Below are positions 15,100 to 23,637 of a DNA stretch of 23,694 nt, in pieces; position 1 is the first letter of the stretch, and the number at the start of each line of letters is the position of its first letter. A program made the translations under genes and the position numbers. The notes beneath the pieces are model-generated. The model was given only the letters and a program-made list of their open reading frames with translations, did not search any database and was not told where the DNA came from. The stretch is taken from assembly GCA_016198545.1 (NCBI GenBank), contig JACQIJ010000084.1, positions 1 to 23,694 on the forward strand. The letters run 5' to 3'. The DNA comes from Pseudomonadota bacterium. Lineage in GTDB: Bacteria; Pseudomonadota; Alphaproteobacteria; Micavibrionales; Micavibrionaceae.

Positions 15100-15219
15100 A
15101 TATATGACATTTTCGATTTCCCTCGTATCTGGTAATCTGATTATCCAATGACAACCGATCACAGCGCATTTATTGCCCGTCATCATCGCCACTCCGCTTC
15201 CGGCGGACAGGAAAACGCC

Positions 15220-17664
15220 ATGCATGTCCGGCGCGAAGGGATGTCGAATGTCCTGCTGCTGCTGGCGATAATGACCCTTTATCTGGTCGTCAGCGGCGTA
15301 ATCTCTCACCTCATGGGTTTGCCGGGAAAAGCGGTCATGGCGGCAGCCGGGGTATTTGTGATTACCGCGGCGGCAACAATTTTCTTTTTGCGCGCTTTTG
15401 ATGTGCGCGCTCTGCGTGACAGAGAATCCGATCTGCTCCGCGAAGTGCTGGAAGGCAGCCGGGGTGCGCGGATCATAACCGATGATGCGGATAAAACAGT
15501 ATATGCCAACAGCAAATTCATCAGGCTTTGTGAAAAGAAAGGGCATGCTTCTTTGGAAATGCTTGTTGAACTTTTGGGGGGCAGCGAGGCGCAGGGCCAT
15601 TTCCGGATGCTGGCGGATCAGGCACACAGGGGGCTGACCGATTCCATCGAGCTTTCCATGGCTGCGGACGACCGGGACCGCTGGTACCAGATTACGGCGC
15701 AGCCTGTTTCGGGCTACCACGGCTTTATTCACTGGCGTATCGACGACGTAACTCAGAAACGCACCGCGGACAGGTCTATCCGGGAAGAGCGCGAAAAGCT
15801 GATAGATTTTACCGACAATGCGCCGGTCGGATTCTTTTCTGTCGATGAGGCGGGAAATTTTGTTTTTGTGAACGCAACGCTTGCGCGCTGGCTGGGTGAG
15901 GATATCAGGACGCTTCTGGAAGAGGGTAAACTTCATACCTACCTTCAGGATGCGCCGAAGGAGGCCCATCCATACGATATCGTTTCCGGCGGCGGCGCGA
16001 AGCAAATGGTCGAAGTGGTCATGAAGGGGCCGGGCGGGAGGACATTCAGCGCGTCGATCAGTCAGGCCGTTGTCCATGAGGGGCCGGGTAAGGTTCGGAC
16101 GCGCGGCGTCGTTCACGATCTGACGGCGGAACGCGCGATGCGTCAAGCGCTGCAGGCATCTGAAGACCGGTTCCTGCGCTTTTTCGAGGAAGCGCCGCTG
16201 GGAATCGCCATGATGAATTCGCAAGGGATGTTCGTTGATTGTAACCCCGCTTTCGCCGCCATGATGGATTACCGCGTAGATGAACTGGAGGGGCGGCATT
16301 TTGAGGCTCTTGTGCACGAGGAGGACAGGGCGGAGGCGATGCAGGCGCTGGAGCGCATTGAGAAAGGCCGCCGCATGAAGGCGCCGATGGAAATTACGCT
16401 TCTGGGCAATGACCGCGAAGTTGCCGTACAGATGTTTGCGCGTAGGCTGGAAGGCAGCGACAGCCTTGTAGTCCACTTCATAGATTTGACGGAACAGAAG
16501 GCGCTGGAGCAGCAATTCGTTCAGTCGCAGAAAATGCAGGCCATCGGCCAGCTGGCGGGAGGCGTTGCGCACGATTTCAATAACCTTCTGACGGCAATGA
16601 TCGGGTTCTGCGATCTGCTTTTGCTGAGGCACAAGCCCGGCGACCCTTCCTTCGCGGACATCATGCAGATAAAACAGAATGCCAACCGCGCCGCAAATCT
16701 CGTGCGGCAGCTTCTTGCATTCTCGAGGCAGCAGACATTGCGCCCGAAAATTCAGGATATCACAGACATCCTCACCGAGGTGTCGCATCTTCTTCGCCGC
16801 CTGATAGGCGCGAATATCGAACTGGAAGTTCTGCACGGCGCCAGCCTTGGGCTCGTGAAGGTCGATGCGGGGCAGATGGAGCAGGTTCTTATAAACCTTG
16901 CCGTTAATGCGCGCGATGCCATGGAAAAGGGTGGAAAATTGGCAGTGCGCACCTACGCGTTTGAAAACGAGCGTGCGATCGAGCGCGGCGGTGATGAAAT
17001 GCCGCCGGGTGCTTGGGTGGCGCTTGAAATTACGGATACAGGCTGTGGTATTCCGGCGTCCATTATGTCGCGGATTTTTGAACCTTTCTTCACCACCAAG
17101 GAGGTGGGGCACGGCACGGGGCTGGGACTTGCGACCGTGTATGGCATTATCCGCCAGACGGGCGGCTATCTGCATGTCGACAGCGTTGTCGGAGAGGGGA
17201 CCGTCTTCACTATATACCTGCCGCGCCTTGCCGAAGGCGAGATGAGCGCGCCGGATGAAGACGAAGAAATCGTTGATGATACGGCGCGCGATCTGACCGG
17301 CACGGCTTGCGTTTTGCTGGTGGAAGATGAGGATGCCGTCCGTACCTTTGGCGCGCGTGCTCTGGCGAACAAGGGGTACGAGGTTCTTGAGGCCGAGAGC
17401 GGCGAAAACGCGTTGGAAGTTCTTTCCGCGCAGAAGGGTCGCATACCGGATCTGCTCGTGACGGATGTTATTATGCCGAACATGGATGGTCCAACGCTGG
17501 CGAAAAAGCTGCGCGCTAAAAATCCGGATTTGAAAATCGTTTTTATTTCAGGTTACACGGAAGAAAAACTGAAAGACCACATGGATGACCATACGTGGTT
17601 CCTGCCCAAGCCATTTACGCTTAAACAGCTCGCGGCAAAGGTAAAGGAGGCGCTGGAGGAGTAG
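15220..17664 (+). CDS. cckA: Cell-cycle hybrid histidine kinase CckA
   Basis: CckA phosphorylates ChpT, which feeds CtrA and CpdR, controlling cell cycle and flagellar gene expression. The 814-aa protein (from ATG 15220) has two membrane segments (about 9-30 and 38-58) and PAS-type domains at about 75-175, 195-300 and 315-425. HisKA follows with the phosphoacceptor H451 (GGVAHDFNNLL), then HATPase with N-box NLAVNARDAME and G-boxes DTGCGIP and GHGTGLGLATVYG. The C-terminal receiver has phosphoacceptor D749 (VTDVIMPNMDG) and Lys at 797. I chose 15220 because AGGA lies 7 bases before it; the in-frame ATG at 15148 would add 24 residues but has no Shine-Dalgarno. The sequence and the position after flhB, as I recall it for Caulobacter, support CckA over generic hybrid kinases. 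Confidence 0.93.
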   Translation: MHVRREGMSNVLLLLAIMTLYLVVSGVISHLMGLPGKAVMAAAGVFVITAAATIFFLRAFDVRALRDRESDLLREVLEGSRGARIITDDADKTVYANSKFIRLCEKKGHASLEMLVELLGGSEAQGHFRMLADQAHRGLTDSIELSMAADDRDRWYQITAQPVSGYHGFIHWRIDDVTQKRTADRSIREEREKLIDFTDNAPVGFFSVDEAGNFVFVNATLARWLGEDIRTLLEEGKLHTYLQDAPKEAHPYDIVSGGGAKQMVEVVMKGPGGRTFSASISQAVVHEGPGKVRTRGVVHDLTAERAMRQALQASEDRFLRFFEEAPLGIAMMNSQGMFVDCNPAFAAMMDYRVDELEGRHFEALVHEEDRAEAMQALERIEKGRRMKAPMEITLLGNDREVAVQMFARRLEGSDSLVVHFIDLTEQKALEQQFVQSQKMQAIGQLAGGVAHDFNNLLTAMIGFCDLLLLRHKPGDPSFADIMQIKQNANRAANLVRQLLAFSRQQTLRPKIQDITDILTEVSHLLRRLIGANIELEVLHGASLGLVKVDAGQMEQVLINLAVNARDAMEKGGKLAVRTYAFENERAIERGGDEMPPGAWVALEITDTGCGIPASIMSRIFEPFFTTKEVGHGTGLGLATVYGIIRQTGGYLHVDSVVGEGTVFTIYLPRLAEGEMSAPDEDEEIVDDTARDLTGTACVLLVEDEDAVRTFGARALANKGYEVLEAESGENALEVLSAQKGRIPDLLVTDVIMPNMDGPTLAKKLRAKNPDLKIVFISGYTEEKLKDHMDDHTWFLPKPFTLKQLAAKVKEALEE

Positions 17665-17708
17665 TAACGGCAACCTAGCGTAACAATATTTCATAATTTG
17701 TAATTTTC

Positions 17709-17738
17709 TTGACATAGTTTTCCGAATCATCCTACTAT
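17709..17738 (+). promoter_or_regulatory. Strong sigma-70-type promoter of the 61-aa ORF
   Basis: TTGACA (17709-17714) is separated by 18 bases from TACTAT (17733-17738). The TSS would lie near 17745, about 40 bases before the start at 17785. The 120-base gap 17665-17784 is markedly AT-rich and holds nothing else that I can identify. Confidence 0.6.
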
Positions 17739-17784
17739 TTGTGTAACAATAATTTAGATGAAGAACTTATAGGGAGAGACATGC

Positions 17785-17970
17785 ATGAGTGACAATAATA
17801 AAATTGACATAAAAACATTGATGCTGATTCAGAAAGCGACAGCGGCGAATGCCAGTTTGGTAAAGCGCCTAGAGCAAAGCGAGGCTCTCCACCGCGAAAA
17901 AGATGAAATCATTTTATGGATGAGCGGCGGCTATTCCCTGGAAGGCAAGGTTGAGAAAGACACCAGATAA
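17785..17970 (+). CDS. Small coiled-coil protein, 61 aa, unknown
   Basis: The product is hydrophilic and helical (about 9-46) with no signal peptide. Heptad-like spacing of Leu and Ile (ASLVKRLEQSEALHREKDEI) suggests a coiled coil. The start has a strong ribosome-binding site (AGGGAGAG, 6 bases) and its own promoter, which makes a real gene likely despite the length. An ATG four bases upstream opens only a three-codon reading frame. It could be a small regulator; no family is recognised. Confidence 0.6.
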   Translation: MSDNNKIDIKTLMLIQKATAANASLVKRLEQSEALHREKDEIILWMSGGYSLEGKVEKDTR

Positions 17971-18032
17971 AAACGAAACCCTGTGTCCCTTTGGGTGGCG
18001 ATAGGATGGTGTGTCTATAACGATAAAAAAAC

Positions 18033-18506
18033 ATGAAACAGGGACAGAGACTTACCCCAGTGTTTAATGAGTTGTCTTTTTATGATCGCTGGATGCTAAA
18101 GGGCGCGGCGTTTACGAAGGCCGTTACGTCCCTTTTTAAGGAAGACGTGCAATTGCGCCCGTGGCGTTATCTCTTTTATATTACGCCGCTGGCTGTTCTG
18201 ACCGGTACGCCAGGCGGCTGGGTTGTTGGCATTCCCGCCTTTCTCGTTTTGATAAAGACCGCAAGGTGGCACGGGTTTTCCTGGGGGCGGGAGATGCATG
18301 ATCGCCTGGATTCTGTCTGGGACGAAAGAAACATAGTTTCCGATCATGAAAGCTTTATTTATGAGAATGGCACCGGGTTTTCTGTGCGAAAGGTGGCTTT
18401 GAGCACGGAGGCAGGAAAAATTTCGATTCAGGATATTGGCATTGCCACGGGGACGGCCTGGCGGGCGCTGAAAAGAACGATAAGCAGCGGGCCGCCTTGC
18501 GCCTAA
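18033..18506 (+). CDS. Hypothetical protein with a membrane hairpin, 157 aa
   Basis: One hydrophobic region at about 45-77 (YLFYITPLAVLTGTPGGWVV, then GIPAFLVLIKTARW) probably forms a membrane hairpin, with basic flanks on both sides. The N-terminal 40 and C-terminal 75 residues are soluble. I recognise no family. No Shine-Dalgarno lies before the ATG; the preceding run is A-rich. Its TAA stop overlaps the stop of the convergent TIGR02302 gene by 4 bases. The frame is plausible and the function unknown. Confidence 0.6.
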   Translation: MKQGQRLTPVFNELSFYDRWMLKGAAFTKAVTSLFKEDVQLRPWRYLFYITPLAVLTGTPGGWVVGIPAFLVLIKTARWHGFSWGREMHDRLDSVWDERNIVSDHESFIYENGTGFSVRKVALSTEAGKISIQDIGIATGTAWRALKRTISSGPPCA

Positions 18507-21076
18507 AATTGCTTCATCAGTCTGCGGTAGTATTCCAGTTCGTAATCCGGACGGTCGAGTTCCCCGGCGCGTTTGCGCAATATTCTGAGGATTTCCTGCG
18601 CGCGCTTGCGTTCCGCTTCATCTGGTATTTTTACTTTCGATCCGGGCAGAAGGGAGGGGCCGTTTCCTTCGCTTAAGGGGCGGCCCAGCGGATCCATCGG
18701 ACCCATGCCGAACGACATCAGGGTCATTTGCTTCATCATTTCTGAAAGTTTCTGCGCCATGTTTTGCTGCGATTGCCTGAGGTGTTCCAGTGCCTTTTCC
18801 TGATGCGGGATAGATCGGTCGGGCCGGTTTTCGCCCAGCCTGTTGCCTGACCCACGCATCTCCTGCTCCGATTCTTGCAGGTTTTCAGGGATTTTTCCCA
18901 TCTCTTCATCCGCATCCAGCATCATATTGCCCAGCATCTCGCGGATATCGTCCTGCTCCCGCTTTTCGGTCTGGGTGTTGACCGGCGGGGGGGCGTCCCT
19001 GTCTTTTATACCGGGCATTCTTTTTGCGTCCGGGGGGGGCGGCATGTTGCCCTGACCCCATTTTTTTGCGCTGTCTTCACCGTCAGGTACGAACTCGGGG
19101 TATTCGGGGCTTTCGCGCCACCCTCTCTCTTTCAGAGAATCGTTCTGGCGGCGTGTGTTATTCAGAAGCGTCTGCTGCCTTTCTACCAAATCCTGCAGCT
19201 GCTTCATGGTCTCCATCATTTTCTTCATCTGCGGGGGCATGTCCATGCTGCGGGAAGGGTCGAGGGAGTCCATCATCTGCTGCAAATGCGATAGCATCTG
19301 CCGCGCGGCATTGCGGTCGCCGGACAAGGCTTGCGCGCGCATTTGTTCCAGAAACTCGGCCAGATCCCGTACATTCATGTTATTTTCAAACATTTCCGGG
19401 TTGAAATCGGGCGGCGCCATGCCGCCTTCCGCTATTTTTTTCTGCATTTCCGTGAACAGTTCCCGCATGTATTGGGCCATTGCCAACTGCAGCTTTTCCA
19501 TGGCGGCGGCTATCTGCTCGTCCGTTGTATTTGGATCGCTGAGCAGTTTTTCCAGATCCTGTTGGGCTTTGCGCAGGTCCCGCGCCGCCAGCGTCAGCTT
19601 TCCGTCCTCCACGCGCAGGGCGGTATCCCATAGCTGCTCGATAATCCTGTGCGTTGTCTCCTCGGTCGGCGAAAAGTTCATCCGGGATGCCATGCTGCGC
19701 AGGGAAAGCGTTACGACGGCGTCGTAGTCATATTGCGTTGGATCGGCGAGAATTTCTTCCAGTTCGTAGACGGCGTTCGGTATGGTCGAAAGCGGAGTCC
19801 ATGCCAGTCGTTTGCGTATGTCGATGAGCCTTGTTGCGACGGGATGGTGAAAGGCGCGTTCCGGCAGAACGATTTTTATGGACTCCGATCGTGCTGTCTG
19901 TTTCAGGAAATCAGTTGCTTCGAAGGTAATCGCCACAGGCAATCCCGCCCACGGATGCCATGTCAGGTCATAGACGGGCTGTAAATCCTTTTCTTTTCCC
20001 GGTTCGCTCATGACGGCACGGGTCTCCGTGACATCCGTACCCAGCGGCGCTTCGCCTGCTTCGGGATCGATAGTCATTCGCATGGTCAGGTCACGCACGC
20101 CGTAATCATCCCTGACCGACAGCGTGAACTGCACGGCTCCTTTTTCAAGCGGTTTCGGGGCCTCTTTCAAAGCAATGGATGGCGGCGTGTCGGCTGCGTA
20201 TTTCACGGGTATGTGCAGGCGCGGGAAGAAAAGCTGGCGGACGATTATTTTTTCTGCAGGCGTGATTTCTGTCTCCCCTCCCCAGAATTTTCCATCGATA
20301 CGCGACAATTTTACGCGCTTTTTTTTCATCATGATTTCGGGCGTTCCGACGCCGCCTTTGACGCGGGCTTTGATGCTGCTGCCGGCGGGGATGGTTATTG
20401 TGTTCCCGGCACGGCCTCCGCCCCGGATAACTGTTTGTCCCAGCATCGTGTATTCGGGTGGAGTGATCCATAAAACGATACCGTCGGAGACGCTGCCCGC
20501 CCTGTTGATGGAAAAAGGGAACAGCCCGGCTTTCAGTTTTTCCGCCCATAGCGGCCCGGCAACTGTCATGCCGACAATCAGCAACAGCACAACAAATATC
20601 CGTAAGCCCGCAGGATCCATTTTGGCCAGCAGAGGCTGCGGTAACGGAAGACGCAGGCGCCTCACCTGTCCGAAGGCCTTTTCCTGGCTATTTTTCCACA
20701 GCAGGCGCGTATTTTCGCGACGCGGGTTTGCCAGCGTATCATCAATCATCGCCAAAGGTCTGTCGTGTAAATTGCTGGCCTGTTCAACGCGACGGTCGGT
20801 CTCCGCGCCGTCAGGCCAGCGGAATACGCGCAGGCTGTTGCGCATCAGGTAAACAAAGCCGCCCAGGAAAACGAGAAGCGTTGCGATTTCGCCGTATTTT
20901 CCTGCCATTGAGGGAATACCGATAAGCCATAGCCCGGCGAAAAGTCCAATCCAGCAATCCGTGCGCCAGAAGGCGGTCATGCCGCATTCCCACATCAGAA
21001 TGAGGCGCGCGGCAAGTCGGTAACGTTGCAACCGGGCCATCAGGGGCCGTTTTTCAAACTCGAGCGGGTCTAACAT
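18503..21076 (-). CDS. TIGR02302/DUF4175 family envelope protein
   Basis: This large alphaproteobacterial family has no assigned function. The 857-aa protein has three membrane segments near the N-terminus (about 43-58, 64-80 and 158-176). Between them lies the family motif DRRVEQASNLHDRPLAMIDD (94-113), then LWKNSQEKA and the PLPQP...DPAGLR segment. After the third segment comes a long periplasmic part: beta-rich up to about 440, then helical, Gln/Met-rich and coiled-coil from about 490 to 640. A Pro/Gln-rich C-terminus ends in DYELEYYRRLMKQF, typical of the family. The gene is 42 bases downstream of the small lipoprotein gene on the same strand, so the two form a likely operon. Confidence 0.93.
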   Translation of the reverse strand: MLDPLEFEKRPLMARLQRYRLAARLILMWECGMTAFWRTDCWIGLFAGLWLIGIPSMAGKYGEIATLLVFLGGFVYLMRNSLRVFRWPDGAETDRRVEQASNLHDRPLAMIDDTLANPRRENTRLLWKNSQEKAFGQVRRLRLPLPQPLLAKMDPAGLRIFVVLLLIVGMTVAGPLWAEKLKAGLFPFSINRAGSVSDGIVLWITPPEYTMLGQTVIRGGGRAGNTITIPAGSSIKARVKGGVGTPEIMMKKKRVKLSRIDGKFWGGETEITPAEKIIVRQLFFPRLHIPVKYAADTPPSIALKEAPKPLEKGAVQFTLSVRDDYGVRDLTMRMTIDPEAGEAPLGTDVTETRAVMSEPGKEKDLQPVYDLTWHPWAGLPVAITFEATDFLKQTARSESIKIVLPERAFHHPVATRLIDIRKRLAWTPLSTIPNAVYELEEILADPTQYDYDAVVTLSLRSMASRMNFSPTEETTHRIIEQLWDTALRVEDGKLTLAARDLRKAQQDLEKLLSDPNTTDEQIAAAMEKLQLAMAQYMRELFTEMQKKIAEGGMAPPDFNPEMFENNMNVRDLAEFLEQMRAQALSGDRNAARQMLSHLQQMMDSLDPSRSMDMPPQMKKMMETMKQLQDLVERQQTLLNNTRRQNDSLKERGWRESPEYPEFVPDGEDSAKKWGQGNMPPPPDAKRMPGIKDRDAPPPVNTQTEKREQDDIREMLGNMMLDADEEMGKIPENLQESEQEMRGSGNRLGENRPDRSIPHQEKALEHLRQSQQNMAQKLSEMMKQMTLMSFGMGPMDPLGRPLSEGNGPSLLPGSKVKIPDEAERKRAQEILRILRKRAGELDRPDYELEYYRRLMKQF

Positions 21077-21118
21077 ACGGACGCGTGCTCCCCCTTTAAT
21101 TATAGTAGGAAACGGCCC

Positions 21119-21283
21119 TCAATGCGAATGCGGGATTGGGTCGGTGGCAATATCCGGGTAGGTGCGCGGGTATGAATTTGGCGCAGTTCTCGGCGGCGGC
21201 TCAAGGTTGTCGGGCTTTACGCCGCAGCCCACCAGGGTAGTCAGCGCACAAAGAAACGACATAATACAAACAAATCTTAACAT
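21119..21283 (-). CDS. Small LptM-like lipoprotein, 54 aa
   Basis: The 54-aa product has a short hydrophobic signal (about 3-18) ending in the lipobox LVGC with acylation site C20. A Gly follows, then a Lys/Pro-rich tail (GVKPDNLEPPP). This is the pattern of LptM (formerly YifL) and of the short alphaproteobacterial lipoproteins annotated as lipoprotein-attachment-site proteins. The start ATG is preceded by AAGGA at 7 bases. It lies 42 bases before the TIGR02302 gene on the same strand. In many Alphaproteobacteria such a lipoprotein precedes lysA and then TIGR02302, but here lysA is absent from between them. LptM equivalence is inferred from form, not shown. Confidence 0.75.
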   Translation of the reverse strand: MLRFVCIMSFLCALTTLVGCGVKPDNLEPPPRTAPNSYPRTYPDIATDPIPHSH

Positions 21284-21339
21284 TTCTTAATCCTTGTTTC
21301 GTTTCTATCACTATTAAAGGCCTTTTGCCATTCAGATTA

Positions 21340-21369
21340 TTGTTATACCCCTGTTACAGATGCTATTTT
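21340..21369 (+). promoter_or_regulatory. Possible promoter of the pentapeptide-repeat gene
   Basis: TTGTTA (21340-21345), 18 bases, then TATTTT (21364-21369), about 77 bases before the start at 21447. The match is moderate. The whole divergent gap 21284-21446 (163 bases) is AT-rich; I see no hairpin, and no TTAA-N7-TTAA CtrA site in it. Confidence 0.3.
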
Positions 21370-21446
21370 AAAAGCTGGAGCGATTCACTTTTAGCTGTTT
21401 CTTAAGCAAATTCAATGATACTGGACATGGTGTTGTAAGGGGATTC

Positions 21447-22736
21447 ATGCAGGGAAAATCACAGACACAATCGACTCCGCCGTCGCCGGCACAGCAAAAA
21501 ATCTCCCAGTCCTATCTGGACGAGATTGCGGATCTGCATAAAAAGTTTATGGAAGGCCGTGTGGGTGGTCGCCGCGCCATATTACGCCGCGCCGATCTGA
21601 CGGGCCTTTCTCTGAAGGATAAAGATTTGCGCCAGGCGGATTTTAGCGGCTGCAATATGACGAACATGGATCTTTCCAATGCCAATTTCCGTGAGGCGTC
21701 TTTGTATGCGTGCAATCTTTCCAATGCCAACCTGAACCGTGCTTGCTTCGTGCGCGCTGACTTGCGGGGTGCGCGCATCGAAAGCGCCGATCTGGCAGGC
21801 GCCGATCTGGACAAGGCTGACTTGCGGGCCGGCGGCTTTGCGACAGACGGAAACTATCTGGGCGCGGGGCAGAATGTGAATTTTCGCGGGGCCAACCTGT
21901 CTGGCGCAAAATTATCGGGGACGCTGGCAACGAACGCTGATTTTTCAGACGCCATCATGTCGAAAATAAATTTGACGGGTGCGGATCTGCGCAATGCGAA
22001 ATTCGAAGGTGCCGATCTGACCGAAGCGGATGTGAAAGGCGCCCAGCTGATGGGCGCAAATATGCGCTCGACGATTCTGACAGGCGTGAAGCTGGCTGAT
22101 ATCAAGGGTAGCGGCGTGGATTTAAGCGGATCTATCACGGATGAAAACGTAGGAAAGTCGTTGTCGTCCCTCGAAACGCCGCTGGCGAAACTTATCAAGG
22201 AGCACCGGAACTGGGTGGCGACGGTCGGCAAGGAAGGCAAGCAGCTTGATCTCAGCGGATATGATTTGCGGGTGTTGTTGTCGCTTTCCGGTGAAAAGTT
22301 GACGGCGCTGAAGGCTGTCGGCACGCGCTGGTGCGGGATGGATCTGACTGATATCCAGCTGCAAAGCTCCAACCTCGAGGATTCCGATTTTCGCAGTTGC
22401 TTCCTGCGCGGGGCGGATTTTCGCGCGGCAAGTCTCAAAAAAGCGCGGTTTTCACATGCCGATCTGCGTAACGCGGATCTCAGTGCTCTTTACTTTGATG
22501 CCGGAGGAGAACGCCGCGCATCGCCCTGTACGCTGGCGGAGTCCAATATGCGTTATGCGAACTGCTCCGGGGCGAAATTTCAGAAAGCCGTATTTACAAA
22601 GGCGGATGTAGCTTACGCCGATTTTTCAGGTTGCGATTTGCGCGATGCCAATTTTACCGGCGCGAATATCGAAGGATCCAACTTCACGGGCGCGAATATC
22701 GACGGCGCGAAGTTCGACAAATCTCCTGAAGTCTAG
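21447..22736 (+). CDS. Pentapeptide-repeat protein
   Basis: The 429-aa protein consists mainly of pentapeptide repeats of the A(D/N)LXX type, which fold into a right-handed beta-helix. A first block covers about 46-228 and a second about 296-424. Between them lies a non-repeat spacer of about 65 residues (about 230-295) containing HRNWVATVGKEGKQLDLSGYD. The N-terminal 45 residues are Gln/Ser/Pro rich, then helical. No signal peptide, membrane segment or catalytic domain is visible, so it is probably a cytosolic scaffold or nucleic-acid-mimic type protein; target unknown. GTAAGGGG precedes the start. It ends in a CTAG shared with the convergent HIG1 gene. Confidence 0.93.
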   Translation: MQGKSQTQSTPPSPAQQKISQSYLDEIADLHKKFMEGRVGGRRAILRRADLTGLSLKDKDLRQADFSGCNMTNMDLSNANFREASLYACNLSNANLNRACFVRADLRGARIESADLAGADLDKADLRAGGFATDGNYLGAGQNVNFRGANLSGAKLSGTLATNADFSDAIMSKINLTGADLRNAKFEGADLTEADVKGAQLMGANMRSTILTGVKLADIKGSGVDLSGSITDENVGKSLSSLETPLAKLIKEHRNWVATVGKEGKQLDLSGYDLRVLLSLSGEKLTALKAVGTRWCGMDLTDIQLQSSNLEDSDFRSCFLRGADFRAASLKKARFSHADLRNADLSALYFDAGGERRASPCTLAESNMRYANCSGAKFQKAVFTKADVAYADFSGCDLRDANFTGANIEGSNFTGANIDGAKFDKSPEV

Positions 22737-22930
22737 TTCTTTGCGCTTATAACCGCCATCACGAAAAACAAAACCGCCAGGCCTTGCAGAAGTACGCGGG
22801 CGCGCATCAGTTTGTTGCTGTATTTTTTCGCCGTATCGCCGCCTTTGGCCATGACGCTGATGCCCATGACCAATGATGCCAGTACGCACAGAGCTGCAGC
22901 GCCCATCAGGATCATGAATACCGAACTCAT
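22733..22930 (-). CDS. HIG1-domain twin transmembrane protein
   Basis: The 65-aa protein has two membrane segments (about 5-27 and 45-62) joined by the basic loop AKGGDTAKKYSNKLMRARVL, with the conserved NKLMRxRVLLQG signature of the hypoxia-induced-protein (HIG1) family. Mitochondrial members act on respiratory supercomplexes and cytochrome oxidase; bacterial roles are not established. Its ATG overlaps the TGA of ubiG by 4 bases (ATGA), so it is translationally coupled to a ubiquinone-biosynthesis gene, which fits a respiratory role by inference. Confidence 0.88.
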   Translation of the reverse strand: MSSVFMILMGAAALCVLASLVMGISVMAKGGDTAKKYSNKLMRARVLLQGLAVLFFVMAVISAKN

Positions 22931-23637
22931 GCTTTTTTCTCCGCGGTCAGGAAGTAATTGACGTCCACATATTTGCGTGACAGTTCGAATTCGCCGGTGG
23001 CAGGGTTCAGGCCGTACCCGTCGATGGATACTGGTGCTACGCCGCGGTTTTCAAGATGCGTCGTCATTTCGCTGGGGCGGATGAATTGCCTCCAGCTATG
23101 AGTTCCGCGCGGGACCCAGCGCAGAATGTATTCCGCCGCAACGATGCCCAGAAGGAACGATTGCGGCGTGCGGTTCAGCGTTGAAAAAATCATCAGCCCG
23201 CCGGGCCGGCACAGCTGCGCGGCGGACGTTATAAAGCTTTCCATGTCTGCCACGTGCTCGACAACCTCGAGGGCAGTGACGATGTCGTATGTTCCGCTCT
23301 GGCTTTCGATTGCGCCGTGAATGTAATTGATGTCCAGTTCCTGTCGCTGCGCATGGTCCTTGGCAACTTCAATCGCCTGCTCGTCGGCGTCTATGCCGGT
23401 GACTCTCGCGCCCATCCGCGCCAGCGGCTCGCATACAAGCCCGCCGCCGCATCCGATATCCAGGACTTTCAGCCCCCGCGGCGCGCGGTCGAAGTGGTTT
23501 TCAATCTGGTTCTTTATATAGCGCATGCGCAGGGAGTTCAGCCGGTGCAAAATGGCGAATGGCCCGGATTCATCCCACCAGAGGCCTGAATCCTTGGTGA
23601 AATGCGCTACTTCTTTCTGGCTTATGCTTGCGCTCAT
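22927..23637 (-). CDS. ubiG: Ubiquinone biosynthesis O-methyltransferase UbiG
   Basis: UbiG performs the two O-methylations in ubiquinone synthesis using S-adenosylmethionine. The 236-aa product has the N-terminal FTKDSGLWWDESGPFAILHR region (about 13-32) and SAM motif I VLDIGCGGG (58-66), with GIDADEQAIEVA (81-92) and LEVVEHV (123-129). The FSTLNRTPQSFLLGIVAAEY segment follows (151-170), with PRGTHSW...FIRPSE and the C-terminal VDVNYFL. Start and length agree with known UbiG, although the frame stays open upstream to the window edge. Ubiquinone is the electron acceptor of complex I, genes for which lie at the other end of the window. Confidence 0.97.
   Translation of the reverse strand: MSASISQKEVAHFTKDSGLWWDESGPFAILHRLNSLRMRYIKNQIENHFDRAPRGLKVLDIGCGGGLVCEPLARMGARVTGIDADEQAIEVAKDHAQRQELDINYIHGAIESQSGTYDIVTALEVVEHVADMESFITSAAQLCRPGGLMIFSTLNRTPQSFLLGIVAAEYILRWVPRGTHSWRQFIRPSEMTTHLENRGVAPVSIDGYGLNPATGEFELSRKYVDVNYFLTAEKKA

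Noticed and set aside
14284..17175. A 963-codon open frame on the minus strand across flhB and cckA
   Set aside because: It runs opposite two certain genes, is rich in His, Arg and Gln as antisense frames are, and has no recognisable domain.
21278..21291. TTAA-N6-TTAA resembling a CtrA box
   Set aside because: The spacer is 6, not the 7 bases of the CtrA consensus, and it overlaps the lipoprotein start codon.
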